From the NCBI GenBank assembly GCA_002841115.1, contig PHEC01000033.1, positions 1 through 44,975 on the forward strand: a stretch of 44,975 nt of DNA, written 5' to 3'. Made by a program: the position numbers and the translations under genes. The DNA comes from Alphaproteobacteria bacterium HGW-Alphaproteobacteria-6. GTDB taxonomy: Bacteria; Pseudomonadota; Alphaproteobacteria; Rhodobacterales; Rhodobacteraceae. How positions within the stretch are numbered: position 1 is the stretch's first letter; each line of letters starts with the position of its first letter. Positions 8,698 to 18,209 of the stretch are shown here, piece after piece. The notes under the pieces are model-generated. The model saw nothing but the letters and a program-made list of their open reading frames with translations, had not been told where the DNA came from and searched no databases.

Positions 8698-9645
8698 TTA
8701 CATGAAGTCCTTGCAGTTCTGCTTGGTGATCAGCGGCGCGTCCATGTAGACGATGGCGCTGGGGATCACCTCGGCGGCGGGCTTGCCATCGACGACGATG
8801 GCCTCGATCCACGCACCGACCTGCGCGCCCATCTTCTCGAAGGGCTGCCCGACGGTGGCGATCATCTGGCTGTCCGGCTTGCAGACTTCGGCAATCGCCT
8901 GCGGGTGGCCGTCGATGCCGATCACCTTGACATCGCTCAGGCCGGCCGCATTCAGCACATTGACCACTGCCTGGGCCGGTTCATCCCAGGGCGCCCAGAC
9001 GGCATCGATCTCGCCGCCGAAGCGGGCCGAGAAGTCTTCCATCGTGCGGTTGGTGTCCTCGAAGAAGGCGGTATAGTCGATGTTGTGCTCGGCCAGAACC
9101 TTGACGCCCGGATATTCCTTCAGCGCCACTTCCATCACGTCGCCGCGCTTGCGGGTGCCGTGGTGTTCGGCCATCCGGAAGAACACGATGTTGCCCGAGC
9201 CCTTGAGCTGGTCAAGCAGATAGATCGACACGTCGGAGGACATCGCCCAGTTGTTGGTGGTCACGTCCACCACAACCCCGTCCACATAACCCGAATCGAT
9301 GGCAAAGACCGGGATGCCGGCCGCCCTGGCCGCGCCCAGGGCCGCGGCGCTGGCGCGCAGGTCGGCCATGGTGACGATGATGGCGCCGACGCCGCGGCTG
9401 GCCGCATCCTGGATGTTCGATGCCGTCGCCTCGCCCGAGCCGCCGCTGTCAAGGAAGCTGACGTTCCAGTCGGACTTGCCGGTTTCGGCGATCCAGGCCT
9501 CGAAGCCGGCCTTGGTGCGCTGGTCCGACTGTGCGGCGGCGTTCGAGTTGATCATCACGATATCAAGCGCCTGCACTGCACCGGCGCCGCCGAACACGGC
9601 AGCGATCGAGCATGCGGCTGCGATACCGGAAATCCGGTTTTTCAT
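8698..9645 (-). CDS. Periplasmic sugar-binding protein, RbsB-like ABC transporter substrate-binding protein
   Basis: 315 aa; signal peptide MKNRISGIAAACSIAAVFGGAGAVQA; GIPVFAIDSGY, VIGIDGHPQAI. Start at 9645 follows an AGGGAGGATTTG-like RBS. Confidence 0.92.
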   Translation of the reverse strand: MKNRISGIAAACSIAAVFGGAGAVQALDIVMINSNAAAQSDQRTKAGFEAWIAETGKSDWNVSFLDSGGSGEATASNIQDAASRGVGAIIVTMADLRASAAALGAARAAGIPVFAIDSGYVDGVVVDVTTNNWAMSSDVSIYLLDQLKGSGNIVFFRMAEHHGTRKRGDVMEVALKEYPGVKVLAEHNIDYTAFFEDTNRTMEDFSARFGGEIDAVWAPWDEPAQAVVNVLNAAGLSDVKVIGIDGHPQAIAEVCKPDSQMIATVGQPFEKMGAQVGAWIEAIVVDGKPAAEVIPSAIVYMDAPLITKQNCKDFM

Positions 9646-9750
9646 GTGCAAATCCTCCCTGAGCCAGTTATCCGGACAACAGGCGCCGCTGGTCCGGTGC
9701 TGGGCTGAGCCACGCCGGTCCTCTTCCGGCAGGGTCAGGCTGAACCGGGC

Positions 9751-9790
9751 CATTACAATTGTCAATATTAAATACATTTGCAATTGTGGG
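9751..9790. promoter_or_regulatory. Candidate operator/promoter region between the SBP operon and the SorC regulator gene
   Basis: AT-rich island containing two CAATTG palindromes at 9756-9761 and 9781-9786, 25 bp apart, in a divergent intergenic region. Confidence 0.5.
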
Positions 9791-9811
9791 CGAACAAGGA
9801 GAGGCAGGGCG

Positions 9812-10801
9812 ATGCGCTGGAACGGGACGGAACCGGTTGAGGATGACGTGCTCATGGCCCGTGCGGCCTGGCTTTACTACGTCGGCGGGCTGAATCAGGA
9901 AGCGACGGCGAAACGCCTGAACACCACCCGGGCGCGGGTCAACAAGATGCTGTCCGACGCCCGCGAGACCGGCCTGGTCAGCATAACGATCAACCCTGCA
10001 AACGTCGGCCTGCTGCCGGTGGAAGAGTTGATTCGAACCCGCTACGGCCTTGATTTCTGCATCTGTACGCCGGCCCTCGGCCCCGATCCGGGCGACGGGT
10101 CCGCGGCGGTTCTGGCGCCCTTCGCCTTTCGCGCGGTCGGCGCGGCGGCGGCAGCCCATCTGCGCCGCCACCTCTCGGAAGAGCCGAACGCCGTGATCGG
10201 CACCGGTTGGGGCCGCACGCTTGAACAGATGACGCTGCAGATGGCCGGTGTGTCCGCCCCCGGCGCGCGCTTCATCAGCCTGATGGGTTCGCTGACCGCG
10301 AATTCCGCCTACAACCCGTTCGAGGTGGTGCATTCGCTGGCGCGCAGCACCCGGGGCGAGGGCTTCTTTCTTCCCGCCCCGTTCATCGCCGACACGCCCG
10401 AGGCGCGCGCGGTGCTGATCGCGCAGCAATCGGTGCAACATGCGATGGCGCTGGGTCGATCGGCGACGATGGCCTACATTTCCCTTGGTGAATTGCGCGA
10501 AGGCTCGCTGTTGCGCGAACAGGGCATGATCACCGCCGCCGAGATGGCGGACCTGCGCGCCCTCGGGGCGGTGGGCGACACCAACGGGCTGTTCTTCGAC
10601 ATTCAGGGCCGGGCGGTCGCCCATCCCCTGAACCTGCGCACCATCGCGCTCGGGCTTGAGGATCTGCGCAAGATCTCCACGGTGGCGCTGGTTGCCGGGC
10701 GCAGCAAGCTGTCGGCGACCCGCGGCTTTCTGGCCAGCGGAATCGCGCGCGGCCTGATCATCGACGGCGATACCGCAATCGAACTGGCCGACGCGCCGTA
10801 G
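9812..10801 (+). CDS. SorC/DeoR-type sugar-binding transcriptional regulator
   Basis: 329 aa; N-terminal HTH ARAAWLYYVGGLNQEATAKRLNTTRARVNKMLSDARETGLV; C-terminal VAGRSKLSATRGFLASGIARGLIID. Confidence 0.92.
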   Translation: MRWNGTEPVEDDVLMARAAWLYYVGGLNQEATAKRLNTTRARVNKMLSDARETGLVSITINPANVGLLPVEELIRTRYGLDFCICTPALGPDPGDGSAAVLAPFAFRAVGAAAAAHLRRHLSEEPNAVIGTGWGRTLEQMTLQMAGVSAPGARFISLMGSLTANSAYNPFEVVHSLARSTRGEGFFLPAPFIADTPEARAVLIAQQSVQHAMALGRSATMAYISLGELREGSLLREQGMITAAEMADLRALGAVGDTNGLFFDIQGRAVAHPLNLRTIALGLEDLRKISTVALVAGRSKLSATRGFLASGIARGLIIDGDTAIELADAP

Positions 10802-10863
10802 GGCGCCTGCCGGCGGGGGTGCCCCGGGGACCAGAAGGCCTTCGGCAGCGGGCCGGCCGGCGA

Positions 10864-11577
10864 TCAGTTCGCGCGCGGGTCGCCGTCGCCGACCACGGCC
10901 AGCCGCCGCTTCAGTTCGGCACCGGCACCAAGGACATGCGCCCTGAGCGCCGCGCAGGCGGGTTCGGCGTCGCGGGCGATGGCGGCCAGGGCAATCGCCT
11001 CATGCTCGGCCAGCGCGGCGCGGCCCGGCGGCGAGGCGGTCGGATAAAGCCGGTGATAACGCTCGGTCATGTTGTGCAGCACCGAACAGAACCCCAAGAG
11101 CACCGGCATCGCGCAACCGCGGATCAGGGTGCGGTGGAAATCGCCATGCGCGGCCTCCCAGGCCTCGTCCGGCTGCGGCCCCTCCCCCTCTGGTCCGGCC
11201 CTCTCTGGCCCGGCGGCCGCCCGGCCGAGAAGGTGCAGCGCCCGCATCACGTCGCTTTCCCAGTCCAGATCGCCGCGCCCGATGCTGGCACGCAACGCGA
11301 TGACCTCGCATTCGGCGCGCAGTTCCGTCACCTCGTCGAGGTTCGCCATCGACACCGGCGCGACCCGGTAGCCGCGCTGATCCTCGAAGGTCACCAACCC
11401 GTCGGCGACCAGCCGCGCCACCGCCTCGCGCAGCGGGCTGATCGAGATGTCGTGGCGTTCGCGCAGCCGGTCGAGGTTGATCCGCGCCCCCGGCGCAAGC
11501 TCGCCGCGCAGGATGGCCTGGCGCAGGGTCGCCGAGATCCGGCTGGACAGGGTTTCCTTGCGGGGTGGCTCTGCCAT
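10864..11577 (-). CDS. GntR family transcriptional regulator (FCD domain)
   Basis: RISATLRQAILRGELAPGARINLDRLRERHDISISPLREAVARLVADGLV; start MAEPPRKETL chosen (ORF extends to 11628). Confidence 0.9.
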   Translation of the reverse strand: MAEPPRKETLSSRISATLRQAILRGELAPGARINLDRLRERHDISISPLREAVARLVADGLVTFEDQRGYRVAPVSMANLDEVTELRAECEVIALRASIGRGDLDWESDVMRALHLLGRAAAGPERAGPEGEGPQPDEAWEAAHGDFHRTLIRGCAMPVLLGFCSVLHNMTERYHRLYPTASPPGRAALAEHEAIALAAIARDAEPACAALRAHVLGAGAELKRRLAVVGDGDPRAN

Positions 11578-11720
11578 CCTGGCCTCCGATCCGCGCTGGA
11601 GCATAAATGATGAACCGGCGCCAGACAATGCGAGGCTTGGAAAAATGGATGATTTCTGAAAAGCTGTCCATGACGGGAATCCGCAAAGGATAACCGCCGG
11701 TCCCGCCGCCGGAAGGTATC

Positions 11721-12404
11721 GTGATGTCGCTGTCGCTGTTCCAGACCACCCATGCCCGCCTGCGCGGCGACATCCTGTCCGGCAGGCTGGCCCCCGGCCA
11801 GCGGCTGCGGCTTGAGGATCTGCACGCCGGCTATGGCGCGTCGGTGCCGACCCTGCGCGAGGTACTGAACCGGCTGGCCTCGGAGGGGCTGGTGGTCAGC
11901 GAGGATCAGCGCGGCTTTGCCGTGGCGCCGATCTCTGCGGCGAACCTGCTGGAGCTGGCGGGTTTGCGCAAGCTGATCGAGGGGCACGCGCTGGAACTGT
12001 CGTTCCGGCGCGGCACGGTGGCCTGGGAAAGCGAGGTGGTGGCCGCGCATCACAAGCTGTCGCGGATCGAGAACCGGCTGATGGCCGGCGAGCCAGCCGA
12101 CCGCGACGAGTGGAAGCGCTATGACTTCGGCTTTCACCAGACCCTGATCGCCGCCTGCGGGTCCGGCGAATTGCTGGCGATCCATCGCGCGGTCTTCGAC
12201 AAGTATCTGCGCTATCAGATGATCTTCCTGACCTTCCGCGGCGCGATAGCCGCGAAGGAACACAAGGCGCTGCTCGAGGCTGCGCTGACGCGCGACATCG
12301 TGACCGCGCGGGCGGTGCTGGACCGTCATGTCGATGGCGGCGTGCAGCACGCGCTGGCAGCCCAGGGTGAGCCGGCGCACCAGCCTGTCAGGGCCGGTGA
12401 GTGA
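11721..12404 (+). CDS. GntR family transcriptional regulator (FCD domain)
   Basis: 227 aa; HARLRGDILSGRLAPGQRLRLEDLHAGYGASVPTLREVLNRLASEGLV. Start may be 11724 (second Met). Confidence 0.9.
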   Translation: MMSLSLFQTTHARLRGDILSGRLAPGQRLRLEDLHAGYGASVPTLREVLNRLASEGLVVSEDQRGFAVAPISAANLLELAGLRKLIEGHALELSFRRGTVAWESEVVAAHHKLSRIENRLMAGEPADRDEWKRYDFGFHQTLIAACGSGELLAIHRAVFDKYLRYQMIFLTFRGAIAAKEHKALLEAALTRDIVTARAVLDRHVDGGVQHALAAQGEPAHQPVRAGE

Positions 12405-13272
12405 TGACGCCGCGCACCCAGTCCTGATCCGGCCTCGCCCCGGTGAAGATCGCGAAGGCCTGCACGCCCTGGTGGAAATAGAGATCAAAGCCCGACAGGA
12501 AGGCGGCACCCAGCCGCTCGACCTGGGCACGAAACCGGGTGTGTTCCGGGGTGTAGACCGCATCGAAGGCCCAGCCCGGCGCCCCCCGGACCTGATCCGG
12601 CAGCGCCGACCCGGGCCGGCCCTCCATGCCGAGCGGCGTGCAGTTCACCACCCCGTCAAGGCCGGACAGGTCGGCGACCGCCCCGGCCCCGGCCGCGCCG
12701 GTCGTCACCGCGGGATACTGGCCGCGCAGCGCAGTCGCCAGCGCCGCCACCTTGGCCGGGTCGGTGTCGTGCAGCAGGATCGCGCGCGCCCCGAGATCGG
12801 CCAGGCCGAAGGCCACCGCCCTGCCGACGCCGCCGGTGCCGAGCAGCAGCACCCGGCCCGGCGACCGGTCGGCGAACTGCGCCCGGAACGCGGCGACAAA
12901 GCCGGTGCAGTCGGTGTTGTAGGCGCGCGGCCCGCCGGCTGCGAAACGCACCGTGTTGGCCGAGCCCATCGCCGCCACCACCGGATCGCCGGGCGGAACC
13001 AGCCGGGCGGCCTCTTCCTTGTAGGGATAGGTGACGTTGACGCCGTCGAACCCCGACCGGGCGCAATGCTCCAGCATCGTGGCAAAGCTCCTGTCGTGCT
13101 CGGCCGGGATCAGAAGATCATAGCTGGCATTGCCACCGACCGACAGCGCGCAGACCGCATGCAGCACCGGCGAGCGCGAGGCGACGATATTGCCGCCGAT
13201 CAGGCCCAGCCGCCAGGTCCGGCCTGCCGGACCGTCCGCGCGCTCCGGGTCGGCAGGGGCGGGTGCGGTCAT
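12388..13272 (-). CDS. Shikimate dehydrogenase family protein (AroE-like)
   Basis: 294 aa; GLIGGNIVASRSPVLH, GVNVTYPYKE, GTGGVGRAVAFGL, NCTPLGM. Confidence 0.88.
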   Translation of the reverse strand: MTAPAPADPERADGPAGRTWRLGLIGGNIVASRSPVLHAVCALSVGGNASYDLLIPAEHDRSFATMLEHCARSGFDGVNVTYPYKEEAARLVPPGDPVVAAMGSANTVRFAAGGPRAYNTDCTGFVAAFRAQFADRSPGRVLLLGTGGVGRAVAFGLADLGARAILLHDTDPAKVAALATALRGQYPAVTTGAAGAGAVADLSGLDGVVNCTPLGMEGRPGSALPDQVRGAPGWAFDAVYTPEHTRFRAQVERLGAAFLSGFDLYFHQGVQAFAIFTGARPDQDWVRGVITHRP

Positions 13273-14564
13273 TGGTTGTATCCAAGCAGCCGGGGAAGAA
13301 AAAGCACGAGGTCGGGGAAGGCGACCAGCACCGCCAGCGCCACGAGCAGCACCGCCAGGAACGGCAGGACACCGCGGACGATCTCCCTGATCGGGATGCC
13401 GGTCACCGCGTTGATCACGAAGATCAGGATGCCGTAGGGCGGGGTGATCAGCCCGATCATCGTGTTGACCACGGCAAAGACGCCGAAGTGCACCAGATCG
13501 ATGCCCAGCACCCGTGCCGTGGGAATGAACAAAGGCAGCACCACCAGAATGATCGTGCCGCCGTCAAGAAGCATCCCGAGCACCAGCAGCAGGATGTTGA
13601 ACCCGATCAGGAATTCCACCTTGCCGACATCGCGCGCCGCCAGCCAGTCGGCCAGCGCGTCGGGGATCCGCTCGGTCGAGACGATATAGTTGAAGATCAG
13701 CGCCGAGCCGATGACGATGCCGACCGTCGCCGCCTGCCGGGCACTGTCGGAAAAGACACCCCAGAGGCCGCGCGGGCTGAGCTGACGGTAAAACAGCATC
13801 GACAGCACCAGCGCGTAAAGTGCGGCGATGGCGGCGGCCTCGGTCGGGGTGACGGCGCCGCCGTAGATGCCGCCCAGCAGGATCACCGGCAGCATCAGCA
13901 CCGGAAATGCCCGCACCGTCAGCCCCGGAATCGCTTGCAGCGGCACCGGTTCCTGACGGATCATCTCGTTCCGGCCGGCCAGGGCATAGTTCATCGCCGC
14001 CAGGACCAGGGCCATCATCAGCCCGGGCAGCACGCCGGCCAGGAACAGATAGCCCACCGACTGATCCGAGATCAGCGCATACATCACCATCGGGATCGAC
14101 GGCGGGATGATCGGCCCGATGGTGGCCGAGGCGGCGGTGATCCCGGCGGCATAGCCGCGCCTGTAGCGCCCGTCCCTGGTCATCAGCCCGATGATCATCT
14201 TGCCCGGACCCGCCGCATCGGCCACCGCCGATCCCGACATGCCGGCGAAGATCACCGAGACCGCGATGTTGACATGGCCCAGCCCACCGCGGAACCGCCC
14301 GACGATGGCATTGCAGAAATCCAGAAGCCGGTCCGAGATCGACCCGGCATTCATGATGTTGGCGGCGACGATGAACAGCGGCACCGCCAGCAGGATATAG
14401 CCGTCGTAGATCGACTGGATAAGCTGCTCGCCGGCCAGCGACAGGTCCGACCCGGTCAGCGCCAGATAGGCGATCGCGGCAACCAGCAGCGAATAGCCGA
14501 TCGGCGTGCCGATCGCGGCGACCGCGAAGAGGACCGCAAGGCAGATCAGGAAGGCGGTGCTCAT
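13269..14564 (-). CDS. TRAP transporter large permease (DctM-like)
   Basis: 431 aa hydrophobic protein; AAASATIGPIIPPSIPMVMYALISDQSVGYLFLAGVLPG. Confidence 0.93.
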   Translation of the reverse strand: MSTAFLICLAVLFAVAAIGTPIGYSLLVAAIAYLALTGSDLSLAGEQLIQSIYDGYILLAVPLFIVAANIMNAGSISDRLLDFCNAIVGRFRGGLGHVNIAVSVIFAGMSGSAVADAAGPGKMIIGLMTRDGRYRRGYAAGITAASATIGPIIPPSIPMVMYALISDQSVGYLFLAGVLPGLMMALVLAAMNYALAGRNEMIRQEPVPLQAIPGLTVRAFPVLMLPVILLGGIYGGAVTPTEAAAIAALYALVLSMLFYRQLSPRGLWGVFSDSARQAATVGIVIGSALIFNYIVSTERIPDALADWLAARDVGKVEFLIGFNILLLVLGMLLDGGTIILVVLPLFIPTARVLGIDLVHFGVFAVVNTMIGLITPPYGILIFVINAVTGIPIREIVRGVLPFLAVLLVALAVLVAFPDLVLFLPRLLGYNQ

Positions 14565-14591
14565 CGGGCTCTGCTCCGCGAATGGGGGGGG

Positions 14592-15092
14592 TCAGTCGAG
14601 CGGATGGTCGCGCTGGTCATGGCCCGGGTCATGGCCCCGGACGATCGCGACGACGCGCCAGGCGTAGCGCAGGATCAAGACCCCGCAGAACACCAGATAG
14701 ATCGAGAATATCCAGATCAGCGGCACCCGCAGCACCGCGGATTTCTTGATCTTGTAGAAGGTCACATAATCCCAGCTGTCGGGCATCGCCGCCACCAGCG
14801 CCACCACGATCACCGCCGCCGACAGCAGCCCATAGATGCGGCGGGTGCCGGGGCGGGCATTCACCACCAGCACGTCGAAGCGGACATGATCCCTTTCGCG
14901 CAGAACGAAGGCGCAGGTGAACAGCACCAGCCACAGCCACAGCGTCAGCGTGACCTCGATCGTCCATCCGACCGAGATCGCGAAGATGTAGCGGGCGGCG
15001 ATCTGAAAGAGGAAGGTGGCGAAGATGGCGGCGAGCATCGCCGCCGCCATCGCCTCGGCCGCCTTCGACAGGGCGGACAGGGCGCGCCCCAT
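14592..15092 (-). CDS. TRAP transporter small permease (DctQ-like)
   Basis: About 166 aa, four hydrophobic segments, between DctM and DctP genes; start MGRALSALSKAAEAM. Confidence 0.88.
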   Translation of the reverse strand: MGRALSALSKAAEAMAAAMLAAIFATFLFQIAARYIFAISVGWTIEVTLTLWLWLVLFTCAFVLRERDHVRFDVLVVNARPGTRRIYGLLSAAVIVVALVAAMPDSWDYVTFYKIKKSAVLRVPLIWIFSIYLVFCGVLILRYAWRVVAIVRGHDPGHDQRDHPLD

Positions 15093-15093
15093 C

Positions 15094-16092
15094 CTACCTG
15101 GCCAGTTCGTTGATCCGGTCCAGCATGCCGGCCGGCCAGTCCTTGGCATAGTCCGAGGCCAGATAATCGGCCTGCACCTTGGCACGGAAGGCGGCGACAT
15201 CGGGCTCATAGACGGTGATGCCCTTTTCGGTCAGGAACGCCACCCCGTCGGCCTCTTTCTGCAACTGCAGGTCGCGTGCATGATCGGCCGCGGCATCGGC
15301 GGCGGCCTGGACCGTGGCCTGCTGGTCGGCACTCAGCCCGTCCCAGACCGCTTTCGAGATGGTCAGGTAGTTCAGGTCGACCAGATGCGAGGTCAGGACG
15401 ATCTGATCGGTGACCTCGTAGAATTTCGAATCGATCACCGTCGGCAGCGGGTTGTCCTGTCCGTCCACCGCCCCGGTCTGCAACGCGGTGTAAAGCTCGG
15501 AAAAGGCGATCGGCACCGGCGAGGCGCCCAGCGCAGCGCCGAGGAACTGCCACGAATCGGTTCCCGGCATCCGCAGCTTGACCCCGGCCAGATCGGCGGG
15601 GGTCACAACCTTCCGGTCGCCCTTCAGGTTCAGCTGGCGCTTGCCCAGATACATCACCGTCAGAAGCTTGACACCCAGATCGGCCTCGACCCGGGCCTTC
15701 AGCGGGTCCATTACCGGATCGTTGAAGACCGCGATCTGATGCTCGGCCGACTGGTGGACATAGCCCGCGGTCAGGATCGAGAATTCGGGAAAGAAGCTGG
15801 AAAATTCCTGGGCCGAGGCGATCGACATCTCGAGGTTGCCGCGGGCGATCGCCTCAAGCTCGGTGCCCTGCTTGAACAGCGTGCCGTTCCAGTGCGGCTC
15901 GAACTCGGCGAATTCGGCCACGCCGGGGCCGAACTTCTCGATCAGGCCGATGGCGCGGCTGTCGGTTTCGGTGTTCACCGAGGCCAGGCGCAGCTTGACC
16001 CTGTCCTGCGCAAGGGCGGCGCCCGCGCCGAGGATCATCGCGGTGGCCGCAACCGCCGAAAGCAAGGCGCGGCGCGTGGTGGTGCGTGTCAT
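15094..16092 (-). CDS. TRAP transporter substrate-binding protein (DctP-like)
   Basis: 332 aa; signal peptide; GVKLRMPGTDSWQFLGAALGASPVPIAFSELYTALQTGAVDGQDNPL. Confidence 0.93.
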   Translation of the reverse strand: MTRTTTRRALLSAVAATAMILGAGAALAQDRVKLRLASVNTETDSRAIGLIEKFGPGVAEFAEFEPHWNGTLFKQGTELEAIARGNLEMSIASAQEFSSFFPEFSILTAGYVHQSAEHQIAVFNDPVMDPLKARVEADLGVKLLTVMYLGKRQLNLKGDRKVVTPADLAGVKLRMPGTDSWQFLGAALGASPVPIAFSELYTALQTGAVDGQDNPLPTVIDSKFYEVTDQIVLTSHLVDLNYLTISKAVWDGLSADQQATVQAAADAAADHARDLQLQKEADGVAFLTEKGITVYEPDVAAFRAKVQADYLASDYAKDWPAGMLDRINELAR

Positions 16093-16233
16093 GGTTTCCT
16101 CCCTCTGACCGTGTCATCGCCAGCCCATCCCGCTGTCGATGGCGAAGTCTTGCAGAAATCAGGGCACATGTCCACGATGCATCTTATCTGTTCCAATTTC
16201 TACCATTTACAGTGATTGATATTATATAACGCA

Positions 16234-16247
16234 AATAATCGATTATT
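16234..16247. promoter_or_regulatory. Candidate regulator operator upstream of the TRAP operon
   Basis: Perfect 14-bp palindrome AATAATCGATTATT in an AT-rich intergenic stretch of a GC-rich window. Confidence 0.5.
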
Positions 16248-16350
16248 ATGTGGATCCCGCCAGGACCGACCCTGACCGGAACCGCCCGGAACGACAAGCG
16301 CGGTTCGCCGCAGCCAGTGGAAATCAGGCGCCGCGAAAGGTCCAGGGTCA

Positions 16351-18084
16351 TCAGTTGATCTCCGGTTCTGCTGTCGGCCCGCCGAAGTCGTGGCGGAGAA
16401 AGTCGAAGTCGCAGCCCTTGTCGGCCTGCTCGACATGCTTGCCGAACAGGTGGCCGTAGCCGCGCTCGTAACGCGGCGCCGGCGGCGCCCATCCGGCGCG
16501 GCGCCGGGCCAGTTCGGCCTCGGGCACCCGCATGTTCAGGCGGCGGGCGGGAATGTCGAGATCGACGATATCGCCGGTCGTGAGCAGCGCCAGCGGCCCG
16601 CCGACGAAGGATTCGGGCGCCACATGCAGCACGCAGGCCCCGAACGAGGTGCCCGACATCCGCGCATCCGACAGCCGCACCATGTCGCGGTGGCCCTGCT
16701 GCAAAAGCGCCTTCGGCATCGGGATCATCCCCCATTCCGGCATCCCCGGCCCGCCCTGCGGCCCGGCGTTCCTGAGCACAAGCACGGTGTCCGGGGTCAT
16801 CGGATGATCGGGATCGTCGATGATCGCCTTCAACGCGCCGTAGCTGTCGGCGACCAGCGCCGGGCCGGAATGGACATGGAATTTCGGGTCGCAGGCGGCC
16901 GGCTTGATCACCGCGCCGTCGGGGGCAAGGTTGCCCTTCAGCACGGCAAGCGAGCCCTCGTGATAGACCGGGTTCGACAAGGGCCGGATCACGTCGTCGT
17001 TCCAGACCTGCACCGCATCCAGCCCCTCGGTCAAGGGCCGGCCGGTGACGGTGATCGCGCTGTCGTCCAGCTTTTCGCGGATCTGCTTCATCAGCGCGCG
17101 CAGGCCGCCGGCGTAATAGAAGTCCTCCATCAGGTAATCCTTGCCCGAGGGCCGGATATTGGCCACCACCGGGGTCGTCCGTCCGATCCGGTCAAGATCG
17201 TCCAGTGCAAGGGCCACCCCCGCCCGCCGCGCCATGGCGATCAGGTGGATGATCGCATTGGTCGAACATCCCGTCGCCATCGCCACGGTCACGGCATTGT
17301 CCACCGCGGGCCGGGTGATGATCCTGTCCGGGGTCAGGTCTTCCCAGACCATCTCGACGATGCGGCGGCCACATTCGGCGCTCATCCGCTGGTGATTGGC
17401 ATCCGCCGCCGGGATCGACGAGGCCCCCGGCAGGGTCAGCCCCATCGCCTCGGCAATCGCGGTCATCGTGCTGGCGGTGCCCATGGTCATGCAGTGGCCG
17501 TAGCTGCGCGCGATGCCGCCCTCGATGCCCTGCCACTGTTCCTTGCTGATCGTCCCGGCGCGGCGTTCGTCCCAGTACTTGAACCCGTCGGTGCCGGACC
17601 CCAGTGTCTGCCCGGCGTAATGGCCGCGCAGCATCGGACCGGCGGGCAGGAAGACGAACGGCAGCCCCATGCTGACCGCGCCCATCACCAGGGCCGGCGT
17701 GGTCTTGTCGCAGCCACCCATCAGCACCGCCCCGTCGACCGGGTGCGAGCGCAAAAGCTCCTCGGTCTCCAGCGCCAGAAGGTTGCGGTAAAGCATTGTC
17801 GTCGGCTTGACGAAGGTCTCCGACAGCGACAGCGCCGGCAGTTCCATCGGAAACCCGCCCCTTTGCAGGATGCCGCGCTTGACCCAGTCGACCCGGTCCC
17901 TGAAATGCATGTGGCAGGGCTGGGCATCCGACCAGGTGTTGATCACCGCGATGATCGGCTTGCCTTCCCAGTCCTCGGGGCCGTAGCCCATCTGCATGGT
18001 GCGTGAGCGGTGCCCGAAACTGCGCAGATCATCCGGCGCCATCCAGCGCGCCGACCGCAGATCGCCGTATTGCTTTCTGGTCAT
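16351..18084 (-). CDS. IlvD/Edd family dehydratase (probably sugar-acid/aldonate dehydratase)
   Basis: GGCDKTTPALVMGA, AVATGCSTNAIIHL; start MTRKQYGDLRSARWM chosen over the ORF start at 18324. Confidence 0.9.
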   Translation of the reverse strand: MTRKQYGDLRSARWMAPDDLRSFGHRSRTMQMGYGPEDWEGKPIIAVINTWSDAQPCHMHFRDRVDWVKRGILQRGGFPMELPALSLSETFVKPTTMLYRNLLALETEELLRSHPVDGAVLMGGCDKTTPALVMGAVSMGLPFVFLPAGPMLRGHYAGQTLGSGTDGFKYWDERRAGTISKEQWQGIEGGIARSYGHCMTMGTASTMTAIAEAMGLTLPGASSIPAADANHQRMSAECGRRIVEMVWEDLTPDRIITRPAVDNAVTVAMATGCSTNAIIHLIAMARRAGVALALDDLDRIGRTTPVVANIRPSGKDYLMEDFYYAGGLRALMKQIREKLDDSAITVTGRPLTEGLDAVQVWNDDVIRPLSNPVYHEGSLAVLKGNLAPDGAVIKPAACDPKFHVHSGPALVADSYGALKAIIDDPDHPMTPDTVLVLRNAGPQGGPGMPEWGMIPMPKALLQQGHRDMVRLSDARMSGTSFGACVLHVAPESFVGGPLALLTTGDIVDLDIPARRLNMRVPEAELARRRAGWAPPAPRYERGYGHLFGKHVEQADKGCDFDFLRHDFGGPTAEPEIN

Positions 18085-18209
18085 TTCCTTATCCGATGCT
18101 CTTTGCCGGAACCGCCCAACCTTGTATAGTCCGTTGGCGTCCTTGTTGGCATAAGCCGAATTGTCGGCGGCGTCGATCACGCCCTTTTCCAGCGAGTGAG
18201 TGATTTGGC

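Noticed and set aside
18110-18135. TTGTATAGTC upstream of the IlvD/Edd gene as a GntR site
   Set aside because: Only a half-match to the TTGTATACAA palindrome and no second half-site; too weak to call.
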